Assembly: GCF_001661075.1 (NCBI RefSeq)
Contig: NZ_CP014870.1
Span: forward strand, 5,523,703 to 5,587,702
Direction of reading: 5' to 3'
Origin: Pseudomonas silesiensis
GTDB taxonomy: Bacteria > Pseudomonadota > Gammaproteobacteria > Pseudomonadales > Pseudomonadaceae
Length of the DNA stretch: 64,000 bases
A program made the position numbers and the translations under genes. A model generated the notes under the pieces. It saw only the letters and a program-made list of their open reading frames with translations, was not told the DNA's origin and did no database searches. Positions 54,676 through 63,062 of the stretch are shown piece by piece; positions within the stretch are counted from its first letter, which is position 1; each line of letters begins with the position of its first letter.

Positions 54676-57105
54676 TCAGAATTCCAGGGTGCTGGACAAC
54701 GTCACCTGCCGCGCATCCCCCATCGACACAAAAAACCGGCTCGCCGCCGAGGTGTAATAAGTACGGTCAAACAGGTTCTTCACATTCAGCTGAAACTTGA
54801 CCTTCTGCCCTTCAACCCTGGTGTCGTAGCTGGCAAATGCATCGGCCACCGTGTAGCTCGGCAGGTCGAAATCGTTCACCGCGTTACCCGCCCGCTCTCC
54901 CACATACCGCGCACCCGCGCCGACCCGCAGCTGATCACCACCGATGACAGTGCCGAAGTCATAGACCGCCGACAGCGAGCCAGTGTTTTTGGCGACGTTC
55001 TGTAGTTTCTTGCCTTTGTAGGTCGGGTCTTGCGTGACCTCGGCATCGGTATAGGCATAGCTGCCGATCATGCTCCAGCGGTCGCTCAGCTGGCCGGTCA
55101 AATCGACTTCCAGGCCACGGGAACGTACTTCGCCGGCCGCGCTGTAGAGCGTCACCGGGCCTTCGGAGTTGGCCACCAGCACATTGCGCTTCTTGATGTC
55201 GAACAGCGCGACGTTGCCGGTCACCCGGCCAGGGATATCGAGCTTGGCCCCCACTTCCCAGGACTTGGCTTCTTCCGGTGCGATGCTGCCGTCGAGCACG
55301 GTAGTGCTGCCACTCAGCGGGGCGATGGTCGAGTTGGGCTTGAAGGATTCGGTGTAGCTGCCGTAGAACGACAACTCATCGGTGTAGCGATAAACCAGGC
55401 CGGCGCGCGGTACCCATTTCTGCCCATTGCTGTCGGTGTTGGCCTGGAACGGTACGCCTTTGCCGGCGTACTGGTCGTATTCCTGGAAGCGTGCGCCAGC
55501 CACCAGGATCCACTGGTCGGTGAGGTGGATCGAGTCCTGCACGAACACCGAATCGCTGCGCAGCTTATCAGTCTGGGCGCTGTCGGCCGGGCTGACGGTG
55601 GTGCCGGCGACCTCGCGGCCGTAAACCGGGTTGGTGTAGCTGAAGGTGCTCAGGCTTTTCTGGCGGATCAGGTCTTCGCGGTAAATCTTGCGGTACTCGT
55701 CATCGATGCCGAACACCAGGTCATGCTGCATGCCCGCAACCTTGACCTTGCCTTCGAGGCTGACGGTGGTGAAGCGGTCGGTGCTGATGGCGTTCTGCGT
55801 GCCATCCATGCTCCGGGTCAGCGTGCCTGCGTTGGTGTCGATGGCCGTGATGCGCACCTGGCTGGCATCGTAGGTTTCGCGGTTCCAGCTGTAGCCGAAG
55901 TGGGCGTTCCAGTCATCGTTGAGCGCGTGATCGGCCTCGAAGTGATACAGGTCCGAACGCCCTTCCATGTTGTTGAACGGCTCATCCAGGCGACGATCAC
56001 GGGAGATGTCCAGCGGATGGTTGTCACGCGGATCGATGACCGTGCCACGGTCGAACGGGGTCAGGAACTCGCGGTGTTCATAGGCGAACAACAGCGTGGT
56101 GCTTTCACCGAACCAGGCCAGGGACGGCGCCACCAGCGTCTCGCGATGGGTGCCGTAGTTGCGCCAGTAATCTTCGTCCTCATGGTCCAGGATCATGCGA
56201 TACGCCAGCCCGGTATCGCCCAGGGCGCCGGTGCTGTCGAGGCCGCCACCGCTGCCGTTTTTGCCTTCACCATAGGTCGAGCCGCGCAGGGTCACTGCGT
56301 TGTATTGCTCTAGCTCGGGCTTCTTGCTGACCATGTTCACCACACCGCCCGGGTCCTGGATGCCGTAGAGCAAGGACGCCGGGCCCTTGAGCACTTCAAT
56401 GCGCTCGACACTGGCATTGAGCCCACGGCCCTGCACCACCGGCATGCCGTCGCGCATGATCGAGCCGTTGCGGTTGTCGCCGAAGCCGCGGGTCATCACC
56501 GAATCCTGGGTGCTGCCCAAGGTATTGCCCTGGGTGATGCCGCTGACGTTGGCCAGCGCATCGTCCAGGTTACGGGGAGCCTGATCGCGAATGACCTGGG
56601 CCGGGATCACGTTGACGGTCTGGGGGATTTCCTGGAGCAAGGCCGAGGAGCGCATCACCGAACTGGTGGGCGGCGGCTGGTAGCTCATGGATTGATCCAT
56701 CACCGAGGTGATGGTGGTCGCGTCCAGGTTCAGGGTGCCTTCGCTGGGCAAGGGTTCCAGGACCAGGGTGTGGCCGTCGGTGCGACGGAAGGTGAAACCC
56801 GAGCCGCCGAGCAATCGCTGCAGCGCCTGCTCGGCACTCATCTGCCCGCTGACGGCCGGCGCGGTGATGGCGTAGGGCGCCTCATCGGTGTAGACCACGC
56901 TGATGCCGGTGACCCGGCTGAAATCGCTCAAGGCCTGGGGCAGTGGTTTGGCGGCCAGCGCAAAGCTGAATTGGGTACGCTGCTGGTCAGTGCCGGCCTC
57001 AGCTGCCAGCGCCACGCTCAACGGCAGCAACGCCAGCGTCGAAAAGCTCAACGCAGATACACCCAACCATTGTTTGACCAAACCCGATTTTGCCCTGGAC
57101 TTCAT
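54676..57105 (-). CDS. TonB-dependent siderophore receptor with signalling domain
   Basis: The 809-residue outer-membrane receptor imports a ferric siderophore and signals its presence. After a signal peptide (to about residue 35) comes an N-terminal STN domain (FALAAKPLPQALSDFSRVTG to TDGHTLVLEP). That domain contacts the FecR-like anti-sigma factor. A TonB-box-like ATTITS, the plug (IPQTVNVIPAQVIRDQAP, RGFGDNRNGSIMRDGMP) and a beta barrel follow, ending in VTLSSTLEF with the terminal Phe. The arrangement is that of FpvA/FoxA/FiuA-type receptors. The siderophore cannot be named. It is last in a minus-strand iron cluster and is separated from fecR by a long inverted repeat. Confidence 0.94.
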   Translation of the reverse strand: MKSRAKSGLVKQWLGVSALSFSTLALLPLSVALAAEAGTDQQRTQFSFALAAKPLPQALSDFSRVTGISVVYTDEAPYAITAPAVSGQMSAEQALQRLLGGSGFTFRRTDGHTLVLEPLPSEGTLNLDATTITSVMDQSMSYQPPPTSSVMRSSALLQEIPQTVNVIPAQVIRDQAPRNLDDALANVSGITQGNTLGSTQDSVMTRGFGDNRNGSIMRDGMPVVQGRGLNASVERIEVLKGPASLLYGIQDPGGVVNMVSKKPELEQYNAVTLRGSTYGEGKNGSGGGLDSTGALGDTGLAYRMILDHEDEDYWRNYGTHRETLVAPSLAWFGESTTLLFAYEHREFLTPFDRGTVIDPRDNHPLDISRDRRLDEPFNNMEGRSDLYHFEADHALNDDWNAHFGYSWNRETYDASQVRITAIDTNAGTLTRSMDGTQNAISTDRFTTVSLEGKVKVAGMQHDLVFGIDDEYRKIYREDLIRQKSLSTFSYTNPVYGREVAGTTVSPADSAQTDKLRSDSVFVQDSIHLTDQWILVAGARFQEYDQYAGKGVPFQANTDSNGQKWVPRAGLVYRYTDELSFYGSYTESFKPNSTIAPLSGSTTVLDGSIAPEEAKSWEVGAKLDIPGRVTGNVALFDIKKRNVLVANSEGPVTLYSAAGEVRSRGLEVDLTGQLSDRWSMIGSYAYTDAEVTQDPTYKGKKLQNVAKNTGSLSAVYDFGTVIGGDQLRVGAGARYVGERAGNAVNDFDLPSYTVADAFASYDTRVEGQKVKFQLNVKNLFDRTYYTSAASRFFVSMGDARQVTLSSTLEF

Positions 57106-57240
57106 TGCTCATGACCTGTGTGGAACCTACGGGATGCGAATGAATCGCAGTTTCAGTCACTACACGGATTGGGATCGGGTTTACCTCACAAGAAAGTTGA
57201 AAATATTTTTATTGGAGAGATATGGTGTTTGATCCGACGT

Positions 57241-57354
57241 CTTCGTCGGAACGCCGCCCGGAGCAAGCCCGCTCCCACATTTGGACCGCATTCCTCTGAG
57301 AGAACTCGGTCAAAATGTGGGAGCGGGCTTGCTCCGGGCGGCGTTCCGACGAAG
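57241..57354. repeat. Long perfect inverted repeat between the fecR-like gene and the receptor gene
   Basis: Two perfect 42-base arms (starting CTTCGTCGGAACGCCGCCCG and ending GCTCCCACATTT) face each other across 30 bases. The core GAGCAAGCCCGCTCCCACA is REP-like, but the outer half is a different sequence, so it is a separate REP subfamily. It lies in the fecR-receptor spacer, where a terminator-like hairpin could separate receptor expression from the sigma/anti-sigma genes. Confidence 0.92.
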
Positions 57355-57366
57355 AGGCCAGCAGTC

Positions 57367-58353
57367 TCACCGCAAAATGATCAGTTGCCCCAAAGTGTGC
57401 TGCTCAAACCCCAACACCCCCTGCAACGAACTCAACACCGCCTGCGGGTCCTTGCTCGGAAAACTGCCACTGACCCGCCGTGCCGCCAGTTCATCGTCAA
57501 GCAACAGGATCCGCCCCGGGTAATAACGCCCCAGGTCCTGCACCACCTCGGCCAGTGTCGCCTTGTAGTAATTGAGCCAACCCTGACGCCAGGCCAACTG
57601 TGCTTCGCTGTCGACGCTGTGGAGTTTTTCCGCCAAACCATCGCCATAAGCCACTTGCTGGCCGGCCGTGAGAATCTGTTGCCCGGCCTGTTTATCCGCC
57701 GTGACGCCAACCCGCCCGGACAACACCGTGACCTGCGCGCCGTGGGGTTGCAGGCGGACTTCGAACTGCGTGCCCAGCACCCGCGCCTGCCCCTTTTCAG
57801 CGTCCACCACAAACGGATCGCCAGTGTGCGTTACGTTGAAAAATCCGGCACCGCGACGCAACTGGACATGCCGCTCGCCACGACTGAAATCCACGGCAAT
57901 CGCACTGTCGGCATCCAGGGTGACTTGCGACTGATCCGCCAGGGTGACGGTGCGGATTTCCCCCGGCGCCGAGACATAGTCTGCCCCCAGGTCATCCACC
58001 CAGCGCGACGGCTGCCAGCCCGCGCCGAGGCTGATCATCAACACCAGGCACGCCGCCATTGCCAACGCACCGGACCAACGCCGCACGCCGGGCCGGCGCG
58101 AGCGGTTCATGGCGTTGAGGTAACCCTGCAAGGCCAGGGCGTCTTCATCGGCCAGGGTTCTCGCCGGTGCTTCGGTCAGCTCCCACATCACTTGTACCTG
58201 GGCATACGCCTCGGCATGGGCGGGGTCCGCCTGCAACCAGTGGCTGAAGGCGGCCTGATCGCTACTGTCGGGCTGGTCATGCAACAGACTCAGCCAGGCC
58301 AATGCCGCCTGCTCCTGAGCCGGCGTCGGGGTGACGCGTTCGATAGTGTTCAC
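57367..58353 (-). CDS. FecR-like anti-sigma factor
   Basis: The 328-residue protein is a FecR-type regulator of cell-surface signalling. The N-terminal cytosolic part (to about residue 85) should bind the ECF sigma factor. One membrane helix (GALAMAACLVLMISLGAGW) follows, then a periplasmic FecR domain with LADQSQVTLDADSAIAVDFS and RGAGFFNVTHTGDPFVVDA. The C-terminal STN-like tail (LAEVVQDLGRYYPGRILLLDDELAARRVSG) is also usual. It overlaps the sigma factor gene by four bases, so the two are translationally coupled. Confidence 0.94.
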   Translation of the reverse strand: MNTIERVTPTPAQEQAALAWLSLLHDQPDSSDQAAFSHWLQADPAHAEAYAQVQVMWELTEAPARTLADEDALALQGYLNAMNRSRRPGVRRWSGALAMAACLVLMISLGAGWQPSRWVDDLGADYVSAPGEIRTVTLADQSQVTLDADSAIAVDFSRGERHVQLRRGAGFFNVTHTGDPFVVDAEKGQARVLGTQFEVRLQPHGAQVTVLSGRVGVTADKQAGQQILTAGQQVAYGDGLAEKLHSVDSEAQLAWRQGWLNYYKATLAEVVQDLGRYYPGRILLLDDELAARRVSGSFPSKDPQAVLSSLQGVLGFEQHTLGQLIILR

Positions 58354-58913
58354 GGTGCTTTCCCTGGCGTGCGCGGTGGGGGTTCGCGAAGGCTGGCCTT
58401 GCAGGCTTCGAGGGCGCGCATCATATGTTTTTCCACGGCGCTTTGGGACAAACCCATGGCCTTGGCGATTTCCGCGTATTTACGCCCGTGGATGCGGTTG
58501 AGCAAAAAGATCTGGCGGGTGCGCTCGGGCAAGGCGCGCAACGCGGCTTCGACGTGACGCAAATCGTTGCCCGCCTCGAGTGCGGCTTGCGGTTCACTGC
58601 CGTGACTGTCCGGCGCATCCGGCCTCCAGCCTTCGTTGACCCGTACCCGCGTGCCTTCGCTGCGCAAATGGTCGATGGCGATGTTGCCGGCGCACCGCAG
58701 CAGGTAGGTGCTGAGTTCTTCGACCTGCACCAGCGGCCGGCGCCAGAAGCGCAGGAACAAATCCTGCACCAGGTCCGCCGCCGTCGCCCGACAACCGACG
58801 CGCCGACTCACCAGCGCTTCCATTTGCGAGCGCTGGGATAGAAAAACCTGGAGGAAATGCGCACGGGCGCCCCGATGCTCATCATCGCGGGATTCCGGAG
58901 GGCGGGTGATCAT
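58350..58913 (-). CDS. ECF sigma-70 factor, FecI type
   Basis: The 187-residue protein is an extracytoplasmic-function sigma factor of the iron-starvation type, released by FecR when the receptor is occupied. Region 2 contains VQDLFLRFWRRP and LRCAGNIAIDHLR; region 4 has ALPERTRQIFLLNRIHGRKYAEIAKAMGLSQSAVEKHMMRAL. I chose the ATG at 58913, four bases after the DUF3325 stop; an upstream in-frame ATG at 58940 would overlap that gene. Being downstream of three accessory membrane-protein genes, it is likely co-transcribed from the Fur-controlled promoter. Confidence 0.94.
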   Translation of the reverse strand: MITRPPESRDDEHRGARAHFLQVFLSQRSQMEALVSRRVGCRATAADLVQDLFLRFWRRPLVQVEELSTYLLRCAGNIAIDHLRSEGTRVRVNEGWRPDAPDSHGSEPQAALEAGNDLRHVEAALRALPERTRQIFLLNRIHGRKYAEIAKAMGLSQSAVEKHMMRALEACKASLREPPPRTPGKAP

Positions 58914-58917
58914 CCGG

Positions 58918-59244
58918 TCAGTACTGCGCAAACGCGGCAACGGGGCTGGCGAGCAGGCTCACCCCGGCCAACGACAGGGCCAGGCGCGGGCGATACGGCA
59001 GCAACAGCACCAGCAGCAACCCACTGAGCATCAGCACCGCAAACCATTGCACCAGCCCCAGTCCCCAACCCGCCGCCGATACCGCCGCCCACAAGGACAA
59101 GGCCAGTAACAGCCAGCCAGTGATGCGCATGCCTTGGCGGCGTCGGAACGAGGGTGTGCGGCCCAGCAGTTCGGTGTGATGCCGATCCATCGACAAACAG
59201 AGCGCGGTGAACCCGCCATAGCAAAGCAAAAAGCCCAGCAACAT
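58918..59244 (-). CDS. DUF3325 membrane protein
   Basis: The 108-residue protein has three or four hydrophobic segments and the DUF3325 opening MLLGFLLCYGGFTALCLSMDRHHTELLGR. The family is regularly found with PepSY proteins and DUF3649 proteins next to siderophore receptors, but its function is unknown. It overlaps the last base of the PepSY gene and is followed by the sigma factor gene. Confidence 0.9.
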   Translation of the reverse strand: MLLGFLLCYGGFTALCLSMDRHHTELLGRTPSFRRRQGMRITGWLLLALSLWAAVSAAGWGLGLVQWFAVLMLSGLLLVLLLPYRPRLALSLAGVSLLASPVAAFAQY

Positions 59245-60827
59245 CAGTGCGCCCCTCGCTCAAGGGCGATCGATTGCCCACGCGGGGTTCGGATAACACT
59301 TCGAACGTGCCCCGAGCGCTGCATTTTCCACGCAGCCCAGGCGAGAAATACCCCGCTGCCCAGGCACGTCAGATCAAAACCGGCCAAGGCCCAGTCACCC
59401 TGCGCCAAGGTGACAGCCAAGTGATAGGGCGTGGTCATGGCGTTCAACAGCGGCACCGCGCAAAACAGCAACGCTGCCAGCGCCAATTGATCGACCCACG
59501 CCGCACGACCACGGCGAGCCATGGCATGCAGCACGCTCAAGCCCCAGACAATGAAGAAACTGTTCACCTCCCAATCCGCGCGCCCCGCCATGTCGACCGG
59601 CAGCAAGCGATTGGCCCAGAAGAACGCCGCCACCGCGAGCAACAGCCCCGACATGCTGGCAATGTTCAGCACTTCCACCAGCCGCAACTCGAAGGGCATC
59701 ACCGCGCTTTTCGCATGTTTGAGCTGACGCTTGCCGAGCCAGATCACCAGCCCGGTGCCGATCATCGCCGTGCCTGCCAGCCCGCAAATGAAGTACAGCC
59801 AGCGCAAGACCGGGCCGGCGAAGTGGCCCATGTGCAAACCGTAAAAGGCTCCGGAGATCGCCATGGGCAACCGCTGTTCCGGCGTCGAGCCAAGGATCTG
59901 GCCGGTGACGCCATTGAAGGTCAGCGCACTGCCGAAGTCGTGGACCACGCGGTCGGCGCCATCCCGGAAAAGCACGACCGTGGCATTCGCATCCCCCGGA
60001 TTATTGACCGTCAGCCGCCCCACCCCACCGCCCGACCATAATTCGCGGGCCTGTTCCAGCAGTGGCGCCATCGCTGCCAACTGACCCGGTTTACCCGCGG
60101 GCTCAGGCGTATTGGCGGCCGGAAATACCTCATCGTAAAACACCCGCACATCGCCCTTGTACGAAGCAAGAATGCTTGCCGGCATCACCATCGCCATGAA
60201 AATCACCAGACTGCTGTAGGTGATCATCAGGTGGAACGGCAACACCAACACCCCCACGGCGTTGTGCCCGTCGAGCCAGGAACGCTGGCCTTTGCGCGGG
60301 CGGAAGGTGAAGAAGTCCTTGAAAATTTTCTTGTGGGTGATGATCCCGCTGATCAATGCGACGAACATCACCATGGCGGCGATGGTCGACAACCAACGGC
60401 CCCATGGGTACGGCATCTGCAGCTGGAAATGGAAGCGATAGAAGAAGTCGCCGCCCCTGGTTTCCCGGCCCTGCACTTCGGCGCCGGTTTGCGGGTCGAG
60501 GCGTTTCTCGGTGAACTGACCCCGCTCGCCACGTTTGGCCGGGGCTTGCTGCCACCGCACCGAAAGGCCGGGCTCCCGCGCATCGGGCAAATCGATGAGC
60601 CAGCGCGAAGCACTGGCGGCGTGCTGCTGCAGATACTGCTGGGCCAGCGTCAGGCTGGCCTCGGATGTCACGGAGCGGGCGGGAATTTCCGGTTGCATCC
60701 AGTGACTGATCTCATCCTTGAAATAGGCCAGGGTGCCGGTCAGGAAAATGGCGAACAGCAGCCAGCCGAAGATCAACCCGGCCCAGGTGTGCAGCCAGGC
60801 CATGGCCTGGCGAAACCCCTCTTTCAT
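59244..60827 (-). CDS. PepSY-domain membrane protein (putative ferric-siderophore reductase)
   Basis: The 527-residue inner-membrane protein belongs to the PepSY-associated TM family. It has an N-terminal helix (WLHTWAGLIFGWLLFAIFLTGTLAYF), a large periplasmic PepSY-like part and several further helices with conserved His residues (FHFQLQMPY, SWLDGHNAVGVLVLPFHLMITYSS, FYGLHMGHFAGPVLRWLYF). Members linked to receptors are thought to reduce ferric siderophores in the periplasm or inner membrane; that role is inferred here. The ATG at 60827 overlaps the stop of the DUF3649 gene as TGATG, which excludes longer starts. Confidence 0.92.
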   Translation of the reverse strand: MKEGFRQAMAWLHTWAGLIFGWLLFAIFLTGTLAYFKDEISHWMQPEIPARSVTSEASLTLAQQYLQQHAASASRWLIDLPDAREPGLSVRWQQAPAKRGERGQFTEKRLDPQTGAEVQGRETRGGDFFYRFHFQLQMPYPWGRWLSTIAAMVMFVALISGIITHKKIFKDFFTFRPRKGQRSWLDGHNAVGVLVLPFHLMITYSSLVIFMAMVMPASILASYKGDVRVFYDEVFPAANTPEPAGKPGQLAAMAPLLEQARELWSGGGVGRLTVNNPGDANATVVLFRDGADRVVHDFGSALTFNGVTGQILGSTPEQRLPMAISGAFYGLHMGHFAGPVLRWLYFICGLAGTAMIGTGLVIWLGKRQLKHAKSAVMPFELRLVEVLNIASMSGLLLAVAAFFWANRLLPVDMAGRADWEVNSFFIVWGLSVLHAMARRGRAAWVDQLALAALLFCAVPLLNAMTTPYHLAVTLAQGDWALAGFDLTCLGSGVFLAWAAWKMQRSGHVRSVIRTPRGQSIALERGAH

Positions 60828-61123
60828 CAATGGCCCACCCAATACGCCAGGCCCGACAACGCTGCCAGCACCAGGCTCGGCACGATCAGTCCCAGCCAGG
60901 CCTGCCATGCGCTGCGACAGGCAAAACACCACAGCACCGAGACGAGGTAGGCCAGAAACGAGGTCATCATCCCGATCACCACGGCTTCGGCGCGGGCCAT
61001 GGGCAACCACAGGCCCAGGCTGACACTGGCCAGCGCAGCCACGACGTAACCGCCCAGCACCGCGGCCAGCACCCGCGAAGTGACCGCCAGTCGATAGGAA
61101 ACGGGGAGACTTTTGCCTTTCAT
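60827..61123 (-). CDS. DUF3649 membrane protein
   Basis: This 98-residue protein has three hydrophobic helices and the conserved pattern YRLAVTSRVLAAVLGGYVVAALASVSL. DUF3649 proteins accompany PepSY and DUF3325 proteins at iron-uptake loci; their own role is unknown. It is the first gene of the minus-strand iron cluster, and a Fur-box-like sequence lies 64-81 bases upstream of its start. Confidence 0.9.
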   Translation of the reverse strand: MKGKSLPVSYRLAVTSRVLAAVLGGYVVAALASVSLGLWLPMARAEAVVIGMMTSFLAYLVSVLWCFACRSAWQAWLGLIVPSLVLAALSGLAYWVGH

Positions 61124-61185
61124 GTATCGACCTTGGAGCGAGGGTGGGATCGCGTGAAGTCACGGGACCTGCAAGGTCGCAATAT

Positions 61186-61204
61186 TAATGATAAATATTC
61201 TCAT
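61186..61204 (-). promoter_or_regulatory. Fur box upstream of the iron cluster
   Basis: Read on the minus strand the site is ATGAGAATATTTATCATTA, which closely matches the typical Pseudomonas Fur box built from GATAAT-like repeats (ATGAGAAT..TTATCATT). It lies in front of the DUF3649 gene, so the cluster should be repressed when iron is plentiful. Confidence 0.75.
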
Positions 61205-61296
61205 ACGCAAAACAGATCCGATGAGATCGTCACTCTCGATCAGCGGAGCCTAGGCGTTTTGAAAGACAAGTCACGATCATGCAGGGCGCACAAACG

Positions 61297-61326
61297 CGAA
61301 CGGGCCTGCATTAGCAGGCCCGTTCT
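61297..61326 (-). terminator. Terminator after the HPF-like gene
   Basis: AACGGGCCTGC / GCAGGCCCGTT form a perfect 11-bp stem with a 4-base loop, about 30 bases past the stop codon. The T-run on the minus strand is short. Confidence 0.75.
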
Positions 61327-61354
61327 GTGTGGGACGGTAAAAGTGAATCAGGCT

Positions 61355-61765
61355 TCAGCCGTTTTGCGCAGCCTGTTCGTTCTCGAGAAACTCTTCTTCC
61401 AGAAGCACATCTGCGTGTGCCCCCCTCTCGAACGGCACCACCGCGGCACGTGGTTTGCCCCGCAGTTTGCCGAACAGGTGATCCAGCGCATGTTCCAGTT
61501 TGGTGGCCGCCCCGTCGATCGCCAGTTCCAGGGAGTCGGCTTTATGGGTTACGGAAATCGGTTGGTGGCCTTTTGGCCGCGCTTCCAGCTGGCAGCGCAT
61601 GTCGTGCGGTCCGGGCTTGTCGCCGTTTTCGTCCCGCAGGTGGACCTCGACACGGGTCAGGTCCTCTTCATAACGTTCGAGCGTGCTCTCAATGGTAGTA
61701 CGTACCCACTCCTCCAGTCGGATGCTGCTTTGAATATGGTTATCACTGTTGACTTGGATTTGCAT
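61355..61765 (-). CDS. HPF/RaiA-family ribosome-associated protein
   Basis: The 136-residue protein carries a sigma-54 modulation/S30EA-type domain: MQIQVNSDNHIQSS, LERYEEDLTRVEVHLRDENGDK and ARPKGHQPISVTHKADSLELAIDGAATKL. Such proteins bind the small ribosomal subunit and stop translation in stress or stationary phase. The C-terminal 40 residues are an acidic extension not found in short HPF. It is not the rpoN-linked hpf, since no ptsN or rpoN is nearby, so it is a second, stand-alone family member. It has its own terminator. Confidence 0.88.
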   Translation of the reverse strand: MQIQVNSDNHIQSSIRLEEWVRTTIESTLERYEEDLTRVEVHLRDENGDKPGPHDMRCQLEARPKGHQPISVTHKADSLELAIDGAATKLEHALDHLFGKLRGKPRAAVVPFERGAHADVLLEEEFLENEQAAQNG

Positions 61766-61979
61766 AGTTCATCCCTTATTTCAGCTAGCTCGCGAGAGGC
61801 ACATCGGCTGGCCCTTGGGCGTCATCACCGTGACCTCTTACTTACACAATCGGTGTGCGCGCGAAACAATTCAACCCCTGAATAAAGATAAATATGGATT
61901 TGCAAAAAAAGTCGGACAACCGGTAAAAGCGCTGCTAAGGTCGGGAGTTGGGTCGCGTCGCTCCGATGTCCCGAACGGC

Positions 61980-62927
61980 TCACACCTGCCCCTCCCCCAG
62001 CGGGTGCAGGCTCCGAAACATCCCCGCCTCTTCCACCAGCCAGTCATGCACCGCACGCACGCCCGGATGACTCAGCGCGCCCGGCGCATAGAGCAGCACG
62101 TACCGCTTGTGATTGGGCACCGCCAGGCCAAACGGCACGATCAGCGTCCCGCGCTCCAGCTCATCGTTGAGCAGCGTTCGCCGCGCAATCGCCACGCCCA
62201 TGCCGGCAATCGCCGCCTCGATGGTCAGGTGATTGCGATTGAAGGTATGCCCGCGCCGGACGTCCGCGCCTTCAAAACCGATGGCATTGAGATAGAACTC
62301 CCATTCCGCGTACTCGTAGCTGCCGCGCCAGGCGGTGATGTCGTGCAGCAACGGAAAGTGCACCAGGTTCGCCGGGCCATGCAGCGGCGGGCGACCACGC
62401 AACAAACCCGGGGCACAGACCGGAAAGATCTGCTCGTCGAGCAGGGTTGTGGATAACAAGCCGGGATAACTGCCGTCGTTCAGGTCGATGGCCAAATCGA
62501 AGTCGCCCTCGTGCAAGGGCACGCTGCTGTCCTCGGCCACCAGGCGTAATTGAATATCCGGGAAACGCTGCTGCAAACGCGGCAACCGCGGAGTCAGCCA
62601 CTTGCTCAGGAAGGAGGGGATCGAGCGCAGCCGCAAAATCCCGCTGATCATTCCCGCGTCCAGTCGGCGTAATTCCGCATCGATGCTGCCGTAAGCCTCG
62701 TTGACGGTGATGGCCAGTCGCTGGCCTTCGGCGCTCAATTCCACCCCGCGCGCACGACGATGGAACAGGCGAAAACCCAGCCGCTCCTCCAGCTGTCGGA
62801 TTTGCTGACTGACCGCACCCGGTGTGATGTGCAGTTCTTCGGCGCATCGGGTGAACGACAAGTGCCGCGCGGCACAAGAAAACACGTGCAGCCAGACATA
62901 AGTCTGGGCGTGTAATTGACGACTCAT
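61980..62927 (-). CDS. LysR-family regulator (GcvA type)
   Basis: The 315-residue LysR-type regulator has the winged helix HVFSCAARHLSFTRCAEELHITPGAVSQQIRQLEERLGFRLFHR. The GcvA-like substrate domain includes LRLVAEDSSVPLHEGDFDLAIDLNDG. GcvA-type regulators usually control amino acid or antibiotic-resistance genes. Here it is divergent from the L-serine dehydratase gene across 135 bases, so regulation of serine breakdown is a reasonable inference. The start at 62927 gives the usual N-terminal spacing. Confidence 0.92.
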   Translation of the reverse strand: MSRQLHAQTYVWLHVFSCAARHLSFTRCAEELHITPGAVSQQIRQLEERLGFRLFHRRARGVELSAEGQRLAITVNEAYGSIDAELRRLDAGMISGILRLRSIPSFLSKWLTPRLPRLQQRFPDIQLRLVAEDSSVPLHEGDFDLAIDLNDGSYPGLLSTTLLDEQIFPVCAPGLLRGRPPLHGPANLVHFPLLHDITAWRGSYEYAEWEFYLNAIGFEGADVRRGHTFNRNHLTIEAAIAGMGVAIARRTLLNDELERGTLIVPFGLAVPNHKRYVLLYAPGALSHPGVRAVHDWLVEEAGMFRSLHPLGEGQV

Positions 62928-63062
62928 CGTTTAGTCCTGCTAAAGGCTGTCTTAGGAAGTTTCGTTGGTCATGTAGGACCGAGGGAGGCAGTATCGCCGA
63001 GATTGCGCTTGTCCTACAAAAATGGCAGCGATTTCTCCTCCATTGCTTGTATAGGCTTTAGC

